The notes beneath the pieces are model-generated. The model was not told where the DNA came from and did no database searches. It saw nothing but the letters and a program-made list of their open reading frames with translations. A stretch of DNA of 64,000 nt. It comes from Salinisphaera sp002433465. Lineage in GTDB: Bacteria > Pseudomonadota > Gammaproteobacteria > Nevskiales > Salinisphaeraceae. The translations under genes and the position numbers were made by a program. The stretch covers positions 178,180 through 242,179 of the forward strand of contig NZ_APNL01000005.1 of the NCBI RefSeq assembly GCF_040361435.1, given 5' to 3'. The number at the start of each line of letters is the position of its first letter. Within the stretch, counting starts at the first letter, position 1. Below are positions 1 to 8,870 of this stretch, piece by piece.

Positions 1-1320
1 TTCGATCGCTTCATCCAGGTCGGCTGCGGCGCCCAGCTCGGCTTGGCGCGTCCAGCCCGCACCGATCGACTTGCTGGTATTCGCGCCCATCTTTTTCAAC
101 TGTTCGCTACGCCGCACGATATTGCCGCGCCCGCTGACCAGCTTGTTGCGCGCGCCGTCGAAGGCCTTGTTGGCGGTATCCATGGCGCGACCGAGCTTGT
201 CGAGATCGTCCACGAATCCCACGAACTTGTCGTAGAGCGCGCCGGCTTTATTGGCGATCTCGGCCGCGTTTTCTTCCTGCTGCTGAAGCTTCCACAGATT
301 GGCGATCGCCCGCAGCATGGGCATGAGCGTGGTCGGCGACACCAGCGCGATGTTGGCGTCCAGGGCCTCGCGCTGCAGATCGAAATCGCCGCGTAACGCC
401 TCGACATAGGCTGCTTCCGAGGGGATGAACATGAACACGTAGTCGAGCGTTTCGATACGGTCGATGTTCTGATAGTTCTTCGCCGACAAACCTTTCAGAT
501 GACGGCGCACTGAAGCCACATGATCGGCCAGCGCGGCACGGCGCGTGGCCTCGTCCTCGGCCTCGTGTACGCGCAGATAGGCGGTCAACGACACCTTGGC
601 GTCGACGACGATGCTGCGCTGTTCGGGTAGATGCACGACCGCATCCGGCAGCTGGCGATTGCCGTCCTCGGTCGTGGCGGCGAACTGGGTTTCGTACTGC
701 ACGCCTTTTTCCAGTCCCGAACGCTCGAGCACGGTTTCCAGAATCATCTCGCCCCAGTTGCCCTGGGTCTTGGATTCGCCGCGCAGCGCATTGGCGAGAT
801 TGGTCGCATCCTCGGCAATGGCCTTGTTCGACTGCTCCAGAAGCCGCACCTGCTCGGCCAGCGCCGAGCGCTGGCGATTTTCCTGGTCGTAGGCTTCGCG
901 CACCTGTTTTTCGAAGCGGCCGATATGCTCGCGCAGCGGATTGATCAACGGTTCGAGGCTGGCCTTGTTCTGCTCGGTAAAGGCCCGGCTTTTTTCTTCC
1001 AGAATCTCCTGCGACAACGTCTTGAACTGGTGGGTCAGTGCTTCGCGTGCTTCTGTCAGCGTCTTGAGCTTGTCCTCGGCATGGCGCCGTTCGCCGTCCA
1101 GCCGGGTTTCCAGCCGTGCGTTTTCGGCGCGTGCATCATCGAGCGCGGCGCGGGTCTCGGCCAGTTCGGCTGCCCGGCTATCGGCTTCGCGCTGCGCGCT
1201 GGCCCGGTCGGCGACCAGCTGGGCCTGTTTCGAACGCGCCCAGAGCCACACGAACACGCCGCCCAGCAGCGCGCCGGCCAACAGGGCACAGCCAAGATAT
1301 AGGGTGCTATCGGATGTCAT
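1..1320 (-). CDS. rmuC: DNA recombination protein RmuC (3' end outside window)
   Basis: This reads from an ATG at 1320 down through base 1 without a stop, so about 440 residues are visible and the C-terminus is missing. It starts with one membrane segment (LYLGCALLAGALLGGVFVW), followed by a long charged coiled coil (about residues 35-160). The core then shows the RmuC signatures GNWGEMILETVLE, VVDAKVSL and YVFMFIPSEAAY, which resemble a restriction-endonuclease-like fold. RmuC proteins limit recombination at inverted repeats and are presumed membrane-anchored nucleases; that role is family knowledge. It is divergent from uup, with about 150 bp between the starts. Confidence 0.93.
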   Translation of the reverse strand, partial: MTSDSTLYLGCALLAGALLGGVFVWLWARSKQAQLVADRASAQREADSRAAELAETRAALDDARAENARLETRLDGERRHAEDKLKTLTEAREALTHQFKTLSQEILEEKSRAFTEQNKASLEPLINPLREHIGRFEKQVREAYDQENRQRSALAEQVRLLEQSNKAIAEDATNLANALRGESKTQGNWGEMILETVLERSGLEKGVQYETQFAATTEDGNRQLPDAVVHLPEQRSIVVDAKVSLTAYLRVHEAEDEATRRAALADHVASVRRHLKGLSAKNYQNIDRIETLDYVFMFIPSEAAYVEALRGDFDLQREALDANIALVSPTTLMPMLRAIANLWKLQQQEENAAEIANKAGALYDKFVGFVDDLDKLGRAMDTANKAFDGARNKLVSGRGNIVRRSEQLKKMGANTSKSIGAGWTRQAELGAAADLDEAIE

Positions 1321-1467
1321 CGTGGAGGGGATGATCTTCGCGGTTCCAAAACTAAAGACGCCAGTCTAAACCCGCAGCGTCGATCGCCGCGCTGCTGCCC
1401 AACAGGGGCGCCCGCCAGGGCGTACAATACGCGCCTCGATTTCCCAGCTCGCGATATGGTCGCGCCC

Positions 1468-3375
1468 ATGATCCTGCAACTGCGCAACCTGCGTCTGGCC
1501 TACGGCACCCATCCCCTGCTCGACGATGCCGAACTGAGCATCGATCGCGGCGAACGCGTGGCGCTGGTCGGGCGCAACGGCACCGGCAAGTCCACGCTCA
1601 TGCGGATCGTTTCGCAGGAGATCGAGCCGGACGAGGTCATTCGCGAGCAGAAGCCGGATCTGCGTATCGCACGGCTCGAACAGGAGGTGCCGGCCGGTAC
1701 CGCGGGGGCCGTGTTCGACGTGGTCGCCGGCGGCCTGGGCGATGTCGGTGCGGCGCTGGCCCGCTTTCACGAGCTGACCGCGCGCCTGTCGGCCGGCGAG
1801 GACGTGATGGACGCCTTCTCCAAGGCCCAGGCTCGGGTCGAGGCCATGGACGGCTGGACGCTCGCGCCCCAGGTCGAATCTACCCTATCGCGCCTCAATC
1901 TGGACGCCGACTGGCAGTTCGAAGCCCTGTCGGGCGGCCAGAAACGGCGCGTGCTGCTGGCCCGCGCGCTGGTACAGGAGCCCGACCTGCTGCTGCTCGA
2001 CGAGCCCACCAACCATCTGGATATCAGCGCTATCGCCCAGCTCGAGGAGATGCTGCTGGCCTGGAACGGCGCGCTGTTGTTCATTACCCATGACCGCGCG
2101 TTTTTGAAGAACCTGGCTACCCGCATCATTGACCTGGATCGCGGCAAGCTCACCTCCTGGCCCGGCAACTACGACAGCTTCATCGAGGGCAAGGAAAAGA
2201 TGCTGGCCGACGAAGAGAAGGCCAACGCCTTGTTCGACAAGCGCCTTGCCCAGGAAGAAGTCTGGATTCGCCAGGGCATCAAGGCCCGGCGTACCCGTAA
2301 CGAAGGCCGTGTTCGTGCCTTGAAGGCCATGCGCGCCGAGCGTGCCGAACGTCGTGAACGCGGCGGCACCGCCAACATCGTCACCCAGGACGCCGCGCGT
2401 TCGGGCAAGCATGTGATCGTGGCCGAAAACCTGGCCTACACCTGGCGCGACGCCGGCAACGAAAAACCGATCGTTAACAATCTGTCGACGGTGATCCAGC
2501 GCGGCGACAAGGTCGGCATCATCGGCCCCAACGGCTGCGGCAAGACCACGCTCATCAACCTGCTGCTCGGCCGTATCGAGCCCGATGCCGGCACCATCAA
2601 GCTGGGCACCAATCTCGATATCGCCCATTTCGACCAGCATCGCGCCGCGCTCGACGACTCCATCAGCGTGCTCGATAACGTGGCGCAGGGACGCTCCTCG
2701 ATCACCATCAACGGCCAGGACCGGCACGTGATGAGTTATCTGCAGGACTTTCTGTTCTCGCCCAAGCGCGCGCGCAGCCCCACGCACGTACTCTCCGGCG
2801 GTGAACGTAACCGGCTGCTGCTGGCCAAGCTGTTCACCCGCCCGGCCAATCTGCTGATCATGGACGAGCCCACCAACGATCTCGACGTGGAAACCCTGGA
2901 GCTGCTCGAAGAACGGCTGATGAGCTACGAAGGCACCCTGCTGCTCGTTTCGCATGATCGTGCCTTTTTGGACAACGTGGTCACCAGCAGCCTCGTGTTC
3001 GAAGGCAATGGCGAGGTCAACGACTATGTCGGCGGGTATACCGACTGGCTACGCCAGCGCCCGCGCGCGGGCGAGCCCGCGCCAGCAGCCAACAAGAAGG
3101 CCAAACCCGCCGCCCAGGCTGCCCCGCCCGCACCCAAGCCCAAGCCGGCCAATCCGCTGAGCAGCGCCGAGCGCAAGGAGCTGCGCGCCCTGCCGGACAC
3201 GATCGAAAAGCTGGAAACGAAAATCGAAGGCTTCGAAGCCGAGTTCGGTGAAGCCGGCTTCTACGATCGCCCGGCCGACGAGATCAAACGCAAGACCGAA
3301 GCGCTGGGCAAGGCGCAGAGCGATCTGGAAAACGCCCTGGAGCGGTGGGAAGCTTTGGAGGCACGCCAGGGCTGA
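1468..3375 (+). CDS. uup: ABC-F family ATPase Uup
   Basis: A soluble protein of about 635 aa with two ABC ATPase domains and no membrane segment. Domain 1 has Walker A GRNGTGKS, signature LSGGQ and Walker B LLLLDEPT. Domain 2 has GPNGCGKT, LSGGE and LLIMDEPT. A linker rich in Ala, Pro and Lys (about residues 535-570) leads into a C-terminal coiled coil, the DNA-binding tail typical of Uup. Family members act on ribosomes or branched DNA and influence transposon excision. I chose the second in-frame ATG (1468) because the first (1456) adds only four residues with no ribosome-binding site of their own. Confidence 0.93.
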   Translation: MILQLRNLRLAYGTHPLLDDAELSIDRGERVALVGRNGTGKSTLMRIVSQEIEPDEVIREQKPDLRIARLEQEVPAGTAGAVFDVVAGGLGDVGAALARFHELTARLSAGEDVMDAFSKAQARVEAMDGWTLAPQVESTLSRLNLDADWQFEALSGGQKRRVLLARALVQEPDLLLLDEPTNHLDISAIAQLEEMLLAWNGALLFITHDRAFLKNLATRIIDLDRGKLTSWPGNYDSFIEGKEKMLADEEKANALFDKRLAQEEVWIRQGIKARRTRNEGRVRALKAMRAERAERRERGGTANIVTQDAARSGKHVIVAENLAYTWRDAGNEKPIVNNLSTVIQRGDKVGIIGPNGCGKTTLINLLLGRIEPDAGTIKLGTNLDIAHFDQHRAALDDSISVLDNVAQGRSSITINGQDRHVMSYLQDFLFSPKRARSPTHVLSGGERNRLLLAKLFTRPANLLIMDEPTNDLDVETLELLEERLMSYEGTLLLVSHDRAFLDNVVTSSLVFEGNGEVNDYVGGYTDWLRQRPRAGEPAPAANKKAKPAAQAAPPAPKPKPANPLSSAERKELRALPDTIEKLETKIEGFEAEFGEAGFYDRPADEIKRKTEALGKAQSDLENALERWEALEARQG

Positions 3376-3456
3376 TTCGCGGGCAGCCATTTCCGGCGTT
3401 TGTTCAGCAACCACTGGAATGGCTCAGCCTGAGCGTTTCTCCCGCACTCTCGTAGT

Positions 3457-3500
3457 GGCTTCGAAACATGGGCCTCAGGAAAGCCCGTGGTTTCGAGCCC
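3457..3500. terminator. Imperfect hairpin between converging genes
   Basis: GGCTTCGAAACATGGGC pairs imperfectly with GCCCGTGGTTTCGAGCC around a short loop. It sits in the 170-bp gap where uup (+) and the DUF2489 gene (-) converge. No clear T tract is seen, so a termination role is inferred from position only. Confidence 0.3.
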
Positions 3501-3546
3501 AGCCTGAGAGATCTTCAAGACAGGCCGGCATTCGGCCCGCCTGCTG

Positions 3547-4041
3547 TCAGGCGGCATCAACCGGCCGCGCCGAGGCCAGCCCTTCCCGGCCGCTGGGCAC
3601 TCCGAAGCGCTGACGCAGTCGGGCCGCTTCGTCGAGCACGGCATCCTTGGCCGCCACTTCGAGCATTTCGCGTTCACGATCCATACGCCGTATCTCGGCA
3701 CGCGGCCAGGCATCGCGTGCTTCACCGCGCGGCATGTTGGACGTGGACAGAAACAGGCTGTAGATCGCCGGATAATCGGCCTGGGCACCACCCGGCGCGT
3801 GGTAGTGGTCAAGCAGTACCTTGAGCCGTATCGCGCCTTCGGAGAGATTCAGCTCGCCGGTGAGCAGGCTGTCGGCAATGATGGCCATGCTGTGTTCCAG
3901 GTCGGCCTCGGTTTCGGCGAGAACCGCCGCGTTGTGGGTTTCGCGCTCTTTTTGCTGATTGAGCACGCGCCACCACAGCCAGCCGGCATAGCCGGCGAGT
4001 GCCACCACCACGACGACCGCAAGCGCGGCGAGCCAGCCCAT
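3547..4041 (-). CDS. DUF2489 domain protein, membrane-anchored
   Basis: A protein of about 164 aa with one N-terminal membrane helix (WLAALAVVVVVALAGYAGWLWW) and a mostly helical soluble part. Features I associate with DUF2489 are the LSEGAIRLKVLLDHY segment near residue 65, the YPAIYSLF segment, and a C-terminus with alternating charges. The function of the family is unknown. ATG at 4041 is preferred; a GTG one codon earlier (4044) is equally possible. It follows the next upstream gene by only a few bases, so the two are probably co-transcribed. Confidence 0.75.
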   Translation of the reverse strand: MGWLAALAVVVVVALAGYAGWLWWRVLNQQKERETHNAAVLAETEADLEHSMAIIADSLLTGELNLSEGAIRLKVLLDHYHAPGGAQADYPAIYSLFLSTSNMPRGEARDAWPRAEIRRMDREREMLEVAAKDAVLDEAARLRQRFGVPSGREGLASARPVDAA

Positions 4042-4047
4042 CACCGC

Positions 4048-4620
4048 CTAGCGCTGCTTGCGAGCGTTGCCGACCGTACCGGGACGCAGTGCGTACTGCT
4101 CGGTGATATCGATCGTCGCCAGGCCAGAGCGATTGTTCGGCCGGTAGAGCACGATCTGAATCGCGCGATCCGGATAGCTGAAGTACACGCGCGAGGTACT
4201 GGCGTCGCCGCTGACACCGGTATCGGTGCGAACTGCAGGCGTATCGCCCTGGTTGGGCGCACGTGCGAAGGTGGCGATCAGATTCTCGATGGCCTGTTCG
4301 CCGTCTTCGCTTCGAAACGAGCCGAGATTGCGCGACACGCGGGTGAGCCGATCATCGCGAATGGTCAGCGTACCCACCGGTTTGCCGTAGGTGTCGCGGC
4401 CGACGATCACGGGGCCCTGCTTGGGAAAGAGCATGTACTGGCCGTCGGCCTGGGCCGGCACCGTATTGAAATGGGCATTGGCGATGGCCAGCGTATCCGC
4501 ACGCGAGGCGCCAAGTTCCAGACTGGTGCCGCCGATCGAGACCGTCTGGGCCGAAGCCAGCGGCGCAATACAAAGCGCCAGCAAACCAAGCGCCGCACAA
4601 GTCCAAAGATGTCGTGCCAT
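4048..4620 (-). CDS. Exported protein of unknown function
   Basis: About 190 aa. The start at 4620 gives a clear signal peptide (MARHLWTCAALGLLALCIAP, cleavage near ASA-Q). The mature part is about 165 residues of mixed alpha/beta character without cysteines. Segments such as VSIGGTSLELGASRADTL look like a small periplasmic domain that compares or binds something, but I recognise no family. The longer upstream in-frame extension is rejected because it would bury the signal peptide. The gene is 6 bp from the DUF2489 gene on the same strand, so the pair looks like one transcription unit. Confidence 0.7.
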   Translation of the reverse strand: MARHLWTCAALGLLALCIAPLASAQTVSIGGTSLELGASRADTLAIANAHFNTVPAQADGQYMLFPKQGPVIVGRDTYGKPVGTLTIRDDRLTRVSRNLGSFRSEDGEQAIENLIATFARAPNQGDTPAVRTDTGVSGDASTSRVYFSYPDRAIQIVLYRPNNRSGLATIDITEQYALRPGTVGNARKQR

Positions 4621-4695
4621 GTTCGTTCTACCTCGTTGTTGCTCGAACCCACTCGTGCATCTAACACGCACTATGCCTGCAACGTGGCCAACGAG

Positions 4696-4719
4696 CGAGG
4701 CCCGCGGATGCGGGCCTCG
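4696..4719. terminator. Perfect 10-bp stem hairpin downstream of htpG
   Basis: CGAGGCCCGC and GCGGGCCTCG form a perfect stem around a GGAT loop. It lies between the htpG stop and the start of the next minus-strand gene. The T tract is weak on both strands, so it may be an inefficient or factor-assisted terminator. Confidence 0.5.
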
Positions 4720-4777
4720 TGTACAGCGGGGTCGTATGTCGTTCATACCAACCGACTTGCGGCCGGTACGACAGGCC

Positions 4778-6697
4778 CTATGCGGCCGCGCCCTTGGATA
4801 CCGCCAGCAGCATCTGGTTCATCCGGCGCACGAAAGTGGCCGGGTCGTCCAGTTCGCCGCCTTCGGCCAGCACGGCCTGTTCGAACAGCAGCTGCGAAAA
4901 GGCATCGAACTCGTCTTCGCCCTGCTCGCTGGCCAACTTCTCGACCAGCGGGTGCGTCGGGTTGATTTCCAGATGCGGCGCGGTATTGGGCATTTCCTGA
5001 CCGGCTTCCTTGAGAATCCGTTCCAGATGCGCCGAAATACCGTGCTCGTCAGCCACCAGGCAGGCGGGCGAATCGGTCAGACGATGGGTCACGCGCACTT
5101 CGTTGACGCGTTCGCCCAGCGCCTTCTTGACGCGCTCGACCAGGTCCTTGGATTCCTCTTCGAGCTTGGCCTGCTCGGCCTTTTCTTCCTCGGTCTCGGC
5201 ATCGCCGAGATCGAGCGCACCCTTGGCAACCGACTGGAAGGTCTTGCCTTCGTATTCGGTCATATGGGCCATGACCCATTCATCGACGCGGTCGGTGAGC
5301 AGCAGCACCTCGATATCCTTCTTCTTGAAGATTTCGAGATGCGGGCTGTGCTTGGCCTCGGCCAGCGTGTCCGCGGTGATGTAGTAGATCTTGTCCTGGC
5401 CTTCGGCCATGCGGGCAATGTACTCGTCCAGCGCTACGCCCGGATCCGCGCTTTCGTCGCGGGTGGTCTTGAAGCGCAGCAGCTTGGCGATCTTGGCCTG
5501 GTTTTCGTGGTCTTCGACGATGCCTTCTTTCAGCACCTGGCCGAATTCGTTCCAGAACGTCTTGTACTTCTCGGGCTCTTCGTCGTCCCTGGCCATCGAC
5601 TCGAGCAGGCCGAGCACCTTCTTCACCGAGCCGGCCCGAATCTTGTCCAGCAGCTGGTTGTTTTGCAGGATTTCTCGGGAGACGTTCAACGGCAGGTCAT
5701 TGGAATCGATGACGCCCTTCACGAAGCGCATATAGCGCGGCATGAGCTTCTCGGCATCGTCCATGATGAATACGCGCTGCACATACAGCTTCACGCCGTG
5801 CGCCTTGCCGTTCGGGTCGAACAGGTCATAGGGCGCGCGCTTGGGAATATAGAGCAGGTTGGTATATTCCTGGCTGCCTTCGACCTTGTTGTGGGTCCAG
5901 GTCAGCGGGTCTTCGTAGTCGTGGCAGGTGTGTTTGTAGAACTCGGCATAGTCTTCGGCCGAGATTTCGGACTTGGGCTGCGTCCAAAGCGGCGCACCGC
6001 GGTTGACCTGTTCCCAACCGGCTTCCTTGCCCTCTTTCTCGTCTTCCTCGGACAGTTGCTCGCGCATCATGATCGGAAAGGCGATATGGTCCGAATAGGT
6101 GCGCACGAGATGGCGTAGACGCCAGTCGTCGAGGAACTCGTCCTCGCCTTCGCGCAGATGCAGCGTGACTTCGGTACCGCGTTTTTCCTTGGGAACGGCT
6201 TCCAGCGTGTATTCGCCGCCGCCGTCCGAAGTCCAGCGCACGCCTTCGGATTCGCCGCCGTGGCGGGTATCCACCACGACCTTCTCGGCGACGATGAAGG
6301 CCGAATAGAAACCGACACCGAACTGGCCGATCAGATGCGCGTCTTTTTTCTCATCGCCGGACAGCGAATCCAGGAACGCACGCGTGCCGGACTTGGCGAT
6401 GGTGCCCAAACGGTCGATGACCTGCTCGCGGGTCATGCCGATGCCGCTGTCACCGATGGTGACGGTACGGGCGTCCTTGTCGTAGTCGATCCAGATCTTG
6501 AGTTCGGGATCGTTTTCGAACAGGGCATCGTTCTTCAGGCCCTCGAAGCGCAGCGTATCCAGCGCGTCGGAGGCGTTGGAGATCAGCTCGCGGGCGAAGA
6601 CCTCCTTGTTCGAATACATCGAATGGATCATCAGCTGCAGCAGCTGCTTGACCTCGGCCTGAAAGCCACGGGTTTCGGTGTTCTGGTTTTCGCTCAT
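4778..6697 (-). CDS. htpG: Molecular chaperone HtpG (Hsp90)
   Basis: A 639-aa full-length bacterial Hsp90. The N-terminal GHKL ATPase domain begins QAEVKQLLQLMIHSMYSNKE and carries ELISNASDA, GDSGIGMT and GQFGVGFYSAF, the ATP-lid and nucleotide-binding motifs. The middle domain has the PLNVSREILQ segment. The C-terminus is the dimerisation domain. It refolds or holds client proteins in the cytosol during stress. The start at 6697 (MSENQNTETRGFQ) matches the usual HtpG beginning. About 30 bp upstream on the minus strand is GCCCATAC, similar to a sigma-32 minus-10 box, but the minus-35 match is poor. Confidence 0.97.
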   Translation of the reverse strand: MSENQNTETRGFQAEVKQLLQLMIHSMYSNKEVFARELISNASDALDTLRFEGLKNDALFENDPELKIWIDYDKDARTVTIGDSGIGMTREQVIDRLGTIAKSGTRAFLDSLSGDEKKDAHLIGQFGVGFYSAFIVAEKVVVDTRHGGESEGVRWTSDGGGEYTLEAVPKEKRGTEVTLHLREGEDEFLDDWRLRHLVRTYSDHIAFPIMMREQLSEEDEKEGKEAGWEQVNRGAPLWTQPKSEISAEDYAEFYKHTCHDYEDPLTWTHNKVEGSQEYTNLLYIPKRAPYDLFDPNGKAHGVKLYVQRVFIMDDAEKLMPRYMRFVKGVIDSNDLPLNVSREILQNNQLLDKIRAGSVKKVLGLLESMARDDEEPEKYKTFWNEFGQVLKEGIVEDHENQAKIAKLLRFKTTRDESADPGVALDEYIARMAEGQDKIYYITADTLAEAKHSPHLEIFKKKDIEVLLLTDRVDEWVMAHMTEYEGKTFQSVAKGALDLGDAETEEEKAEQAKLEEESKDLVERVKKALGERVNEVRVTHRLTDSPACLVADEHGISAHLERILKEAGQEMPNTAPHLEINPTHPLVEKLASEQGEDEFDAFSQLLFEQAVLAEGGELDDPATFVRRMNQMLLAVSKGAAA

Positions 6698-6886
6698 GGC
6701 GGTATTGATTAGTTGTTGAACGGTGTATGGGCGGCGATCACTCGACAAACTATCGCCTTGATAGCCTTGAGTGTGGCCCGTCAACGCCATTTTCAAGCGC
6801 TACGTGCTGCACAGCGGCATTCGGCGCTTGCACTCACGGGCCCGTGTCCGGATGATGCGCGCTCCCAGTTTTCAGCCGGCGTGCCC

Positions 6887-7303
6887 ATGGCCTATACCGA
6901 AGACACCCCCATGAACAGCCTGCTGGCCGGCATGGCGAGCGTGGACGCCGAGGCCTGCCAGGAGTTCGCCCGGCGCCAGCACGCGGCCGGCCACGGCGCG
7001 GACCTGCAAACCGCGGCCCGGCTACTGCACGATCAGGCGTTTGCCGCCCAGCTCGATCGACCGGCCGAACTCGTGGCCTGGAAATATCCGGAGCGCTTCG
7101 AGCCGCTGGATCAGACCCTGCTCACCACGACGCTGCAGGCGGCCTCCGATAACGAGCGCGAGCGGGTGCACGGCCTGATCGCCGAACTCGACTTTGCCGA
7201 TATCACCGCGCTGTCGAGCATCGCCAACCATCTGGCGCGCGCCTGCGAGCAATTCGGCCGCTTTGGCGCCTATCGGCCCGATCCGCAGCAGTCGCTGTTC
7301 TAG
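6887..7303 (+). CDS. Hypothetical protein
   Basis: A predicted 138-aa soluble, acidic, mostly helical protein (MAYTEDTPMNSLLAGMASVD to the C-terminal DPQQSLF). No signal peptide, membrane segment or catalytic motif is visible and I do not recognise the family. The ATG at 6887 is chosen because the upstream part of the frame overlaps the htpG promoter region and reads as low-quality coding sequence. An ATG at 6911 is also possible. It is 6 bp upstream of the small VOC-domain gene and is likely co-transcribed with it. Confidence 0.6.
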   Translation: MAYTEDTPMNSLLAGMASVDAEACQEFARRQHAAGHGADLQTAARLLHDQAFAAQLDRPAELVAWKYPERFEPLDQTLLTTTLQAASDNERERVHGLIAELDFADITALSSIANHLARACEQFGRFGAYRPDPQQSLF

Positions 7304-7309
7304 GACCTC

Positions 7310-7639
7310 ATGCAACTCGACCTGCTCGTATTGCGCTGCCAGCAACTGGAAACGAGCCGTCAGTTCTACGAAAGCCTCGGCTTTCGCTTCGTCGCGGAAA
7401 AACACGGCACCGGGCCGCTTCACTATGCCGCCGAGGACGCTGGTTTCGTATTCGAGCTATACCCGGCGGCGGCGAACGAAGCACTCGGCAACACCCGCCT
7501 GGGCTTTAGGGTAAAACACGTACCGCAATCGCTAGCGCAGGCGCCGGAAACCACCACGCGCGAATTCGATGGCACACGGATTTATATCGTGCGCGATCCG
7601 GATGGCCGCAAGGTCGAGCTGCGTGAACCGGCGTCGTAG
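7310..7639 (+). CDS. Small VOC (glyoxalase-fold) protein
   Basis: A 109-aa single VOC module pair: LDLLVLRCQQLETSRQFYES at the N-terminus, the FVFELYPA strand in the middle, and the closing IYIVRDPDGRKVELRE motif that carries the usual last metal-ligand Glu. VOC proteins include glyoxalases, bleomycin-resistance proteins and dioxygenases. The substrate cannot be read from sequence. It follows the hypothetical gene at 6887 by 6 bp. Confidence 0.8.
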   Translation: MQLDLLVLRCQQLETSRQFYESLGFRFVAEKHGTGPLHYAAEDAGFVFELYPAAANEALGNTRLGFRVKHVPQSLAQAPETTTREFDGTRIYIVRDPDGRKVELREPAS

Positions 7640-7727
7640 GGCGACGCTTGTCGATTTCGACTAAGCCGGCACCCCATGCCGATATCCAGGGGCGCGACAG
7701 CTACGCCGCGCCCCGCATGCGTACGCC

Positions 7728-8744
7728 TCAGCCCATCGTCAACACCACGCGAAAACGCGCTTCGTTGCTGATCATGCGGGCATAGGCTTCGTTGACGTCG
7801 GCCAGCGGATAGGTCTCGATCCGGGTTTCGATATCGCGCAGCGCCGAAAAACCCAGCGTGTCCTGGGAATCCTGGGGTGCGCCGCTCGGATGCCCGGCCA
7901 CGCTGCGCCGTGCCATGAGCAGCTGGAACGGGGATACCTCGATCGGCTCGGGCGAAGCCCCCACCACCAGCAGCTGGCCGTTCACGCCCAGCCCGTCGAT
8001 AACCGAACTCATCAGCTTGGGGTTCGGCGCAGTGGCCAGAATCACCCGCGCGCCGCCAAGCGCCTGCAGTGCCTCGGCGGCGTCCTGTGCTTCGGTATCG
8101 ATATAGGTATCCGCGCCGAGGTCGAGCGCCAGCTCCTTTTTGTCGGTTCCACGCGACAGGGCGACGGTATGAAAGCCCATCGCATAGGCATATTGAACGG
8201 CCAGATGCCCGAGCCCGCCCACGCCGAGCACCGCCACCACGTCGCCGGGCTGCGCGCCCGAGTTGCGTAGCGCATTGTAGGTGGTCACCCCGGCACACAG
8301 CAGCGGTGCGGCCGCGACCGAGGACAGGGCATCGGGGATGGCAACCAGCGCCTCGGCCGGCGCGATCATGTATTCCGCGTAGCCGCCGTCGTAGGAAATG
8401 CCGCAGATCTGCTGATGGGCACAGGTCACGAAATCGCCGCGCCGGCAGGAGTCACAGGCAAAACAATGTCCACCATGCCAGCCCACGCCCACGCGCTGGC
8501 CCACCTGCCAGTGGTCGACATCGTCGCCGACCGCGTCGATCACCCCGGCGACTTCGTGGCCGGGCACGCGTGGATAATCGAGCCCCGGAAAACCGCCTTC
8601 CTTGACGAACGCATCGGAATGACAAATCCCGCAGGCTTCGATACGAACCCGAACCTGGGCCTCGCCCGGATCGGGAATATGCCGATCGACCAGTTGGAAG
8701 TCGCCGCCCGCCGCATTGATCTGAGCCACCTTCATTTGCGCCAT
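7728..8744 (-). CDS. Zinc-dependent alcohol dehydrogenase (MDR family)
   Basis: A 338-aa medium-chain dehydrogenase. The catalytic-zinc motifs CGICHSD and GHEVAG are present. The structural-zinc lobe shows four cysteines (CFACDSCRRGDFVTC region, about residues 90-105), and the NAD(P)-binding Rossmann motif is VLGVGGLGHLAVQ. Length and layout match AdhP/AdhA-like alcohol dehydrogenases that oxidise primary alcohols or reduce aldehydes. The start at 8744 (MAQMKVAQI) is the first residue that aligns with this family; the long upstream extension is antisense to the neighbouring gene and was discarded. It is divergent from the VOC-DUF429 gene. Confidence 0.9.
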   Translation of the reverse strand: MAQMKVAQINAAGGDFQLVDRHIPDPGEAQVRVRIEACGICHSDAFVKEGGFPGLDYPRVPGHEVAGVIDAVGDDVDHWQVGQRVGVGWHGGHCFACDSCRRGDFVTCAHQQICGISYDGGYAEYMIAPAEALVAIPDALSSVAAAPLLCAGVTTYNALRNSGAQPGDVVAVLGVGGLGHLAVQYAYAMGFHTVALSRGTDKKELALDLGADTYIDTEAQDAAEALQALGGARVILATAPNPKLMSSVIDGLGVNGQLLVVGASPEPIEVSPFQLLMARRSVAGHPSGAPQDSQDTLGFSALRDIETRIETYPLADVNEAYARMISNEARFRVVLTMG

Positions 8745-8870
8745 GTCACCCAGCTCCTGAGTTTTGGTTGAACGCTTTCGACCATACCACCCCGCGCGAC
8801 GAGCGCACCGCCGGGCGCCGTCCGAAATACAGTGCTTGCCTCCAATCCGAGGGCGTCGCACTATCTCGCC

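Noticed and set aside
4391..6118. A 575-codon open frame antisense to htpG
   Set aside because: It mirrors the codon structure of htpG, lacks a sensible start and shows no domain.
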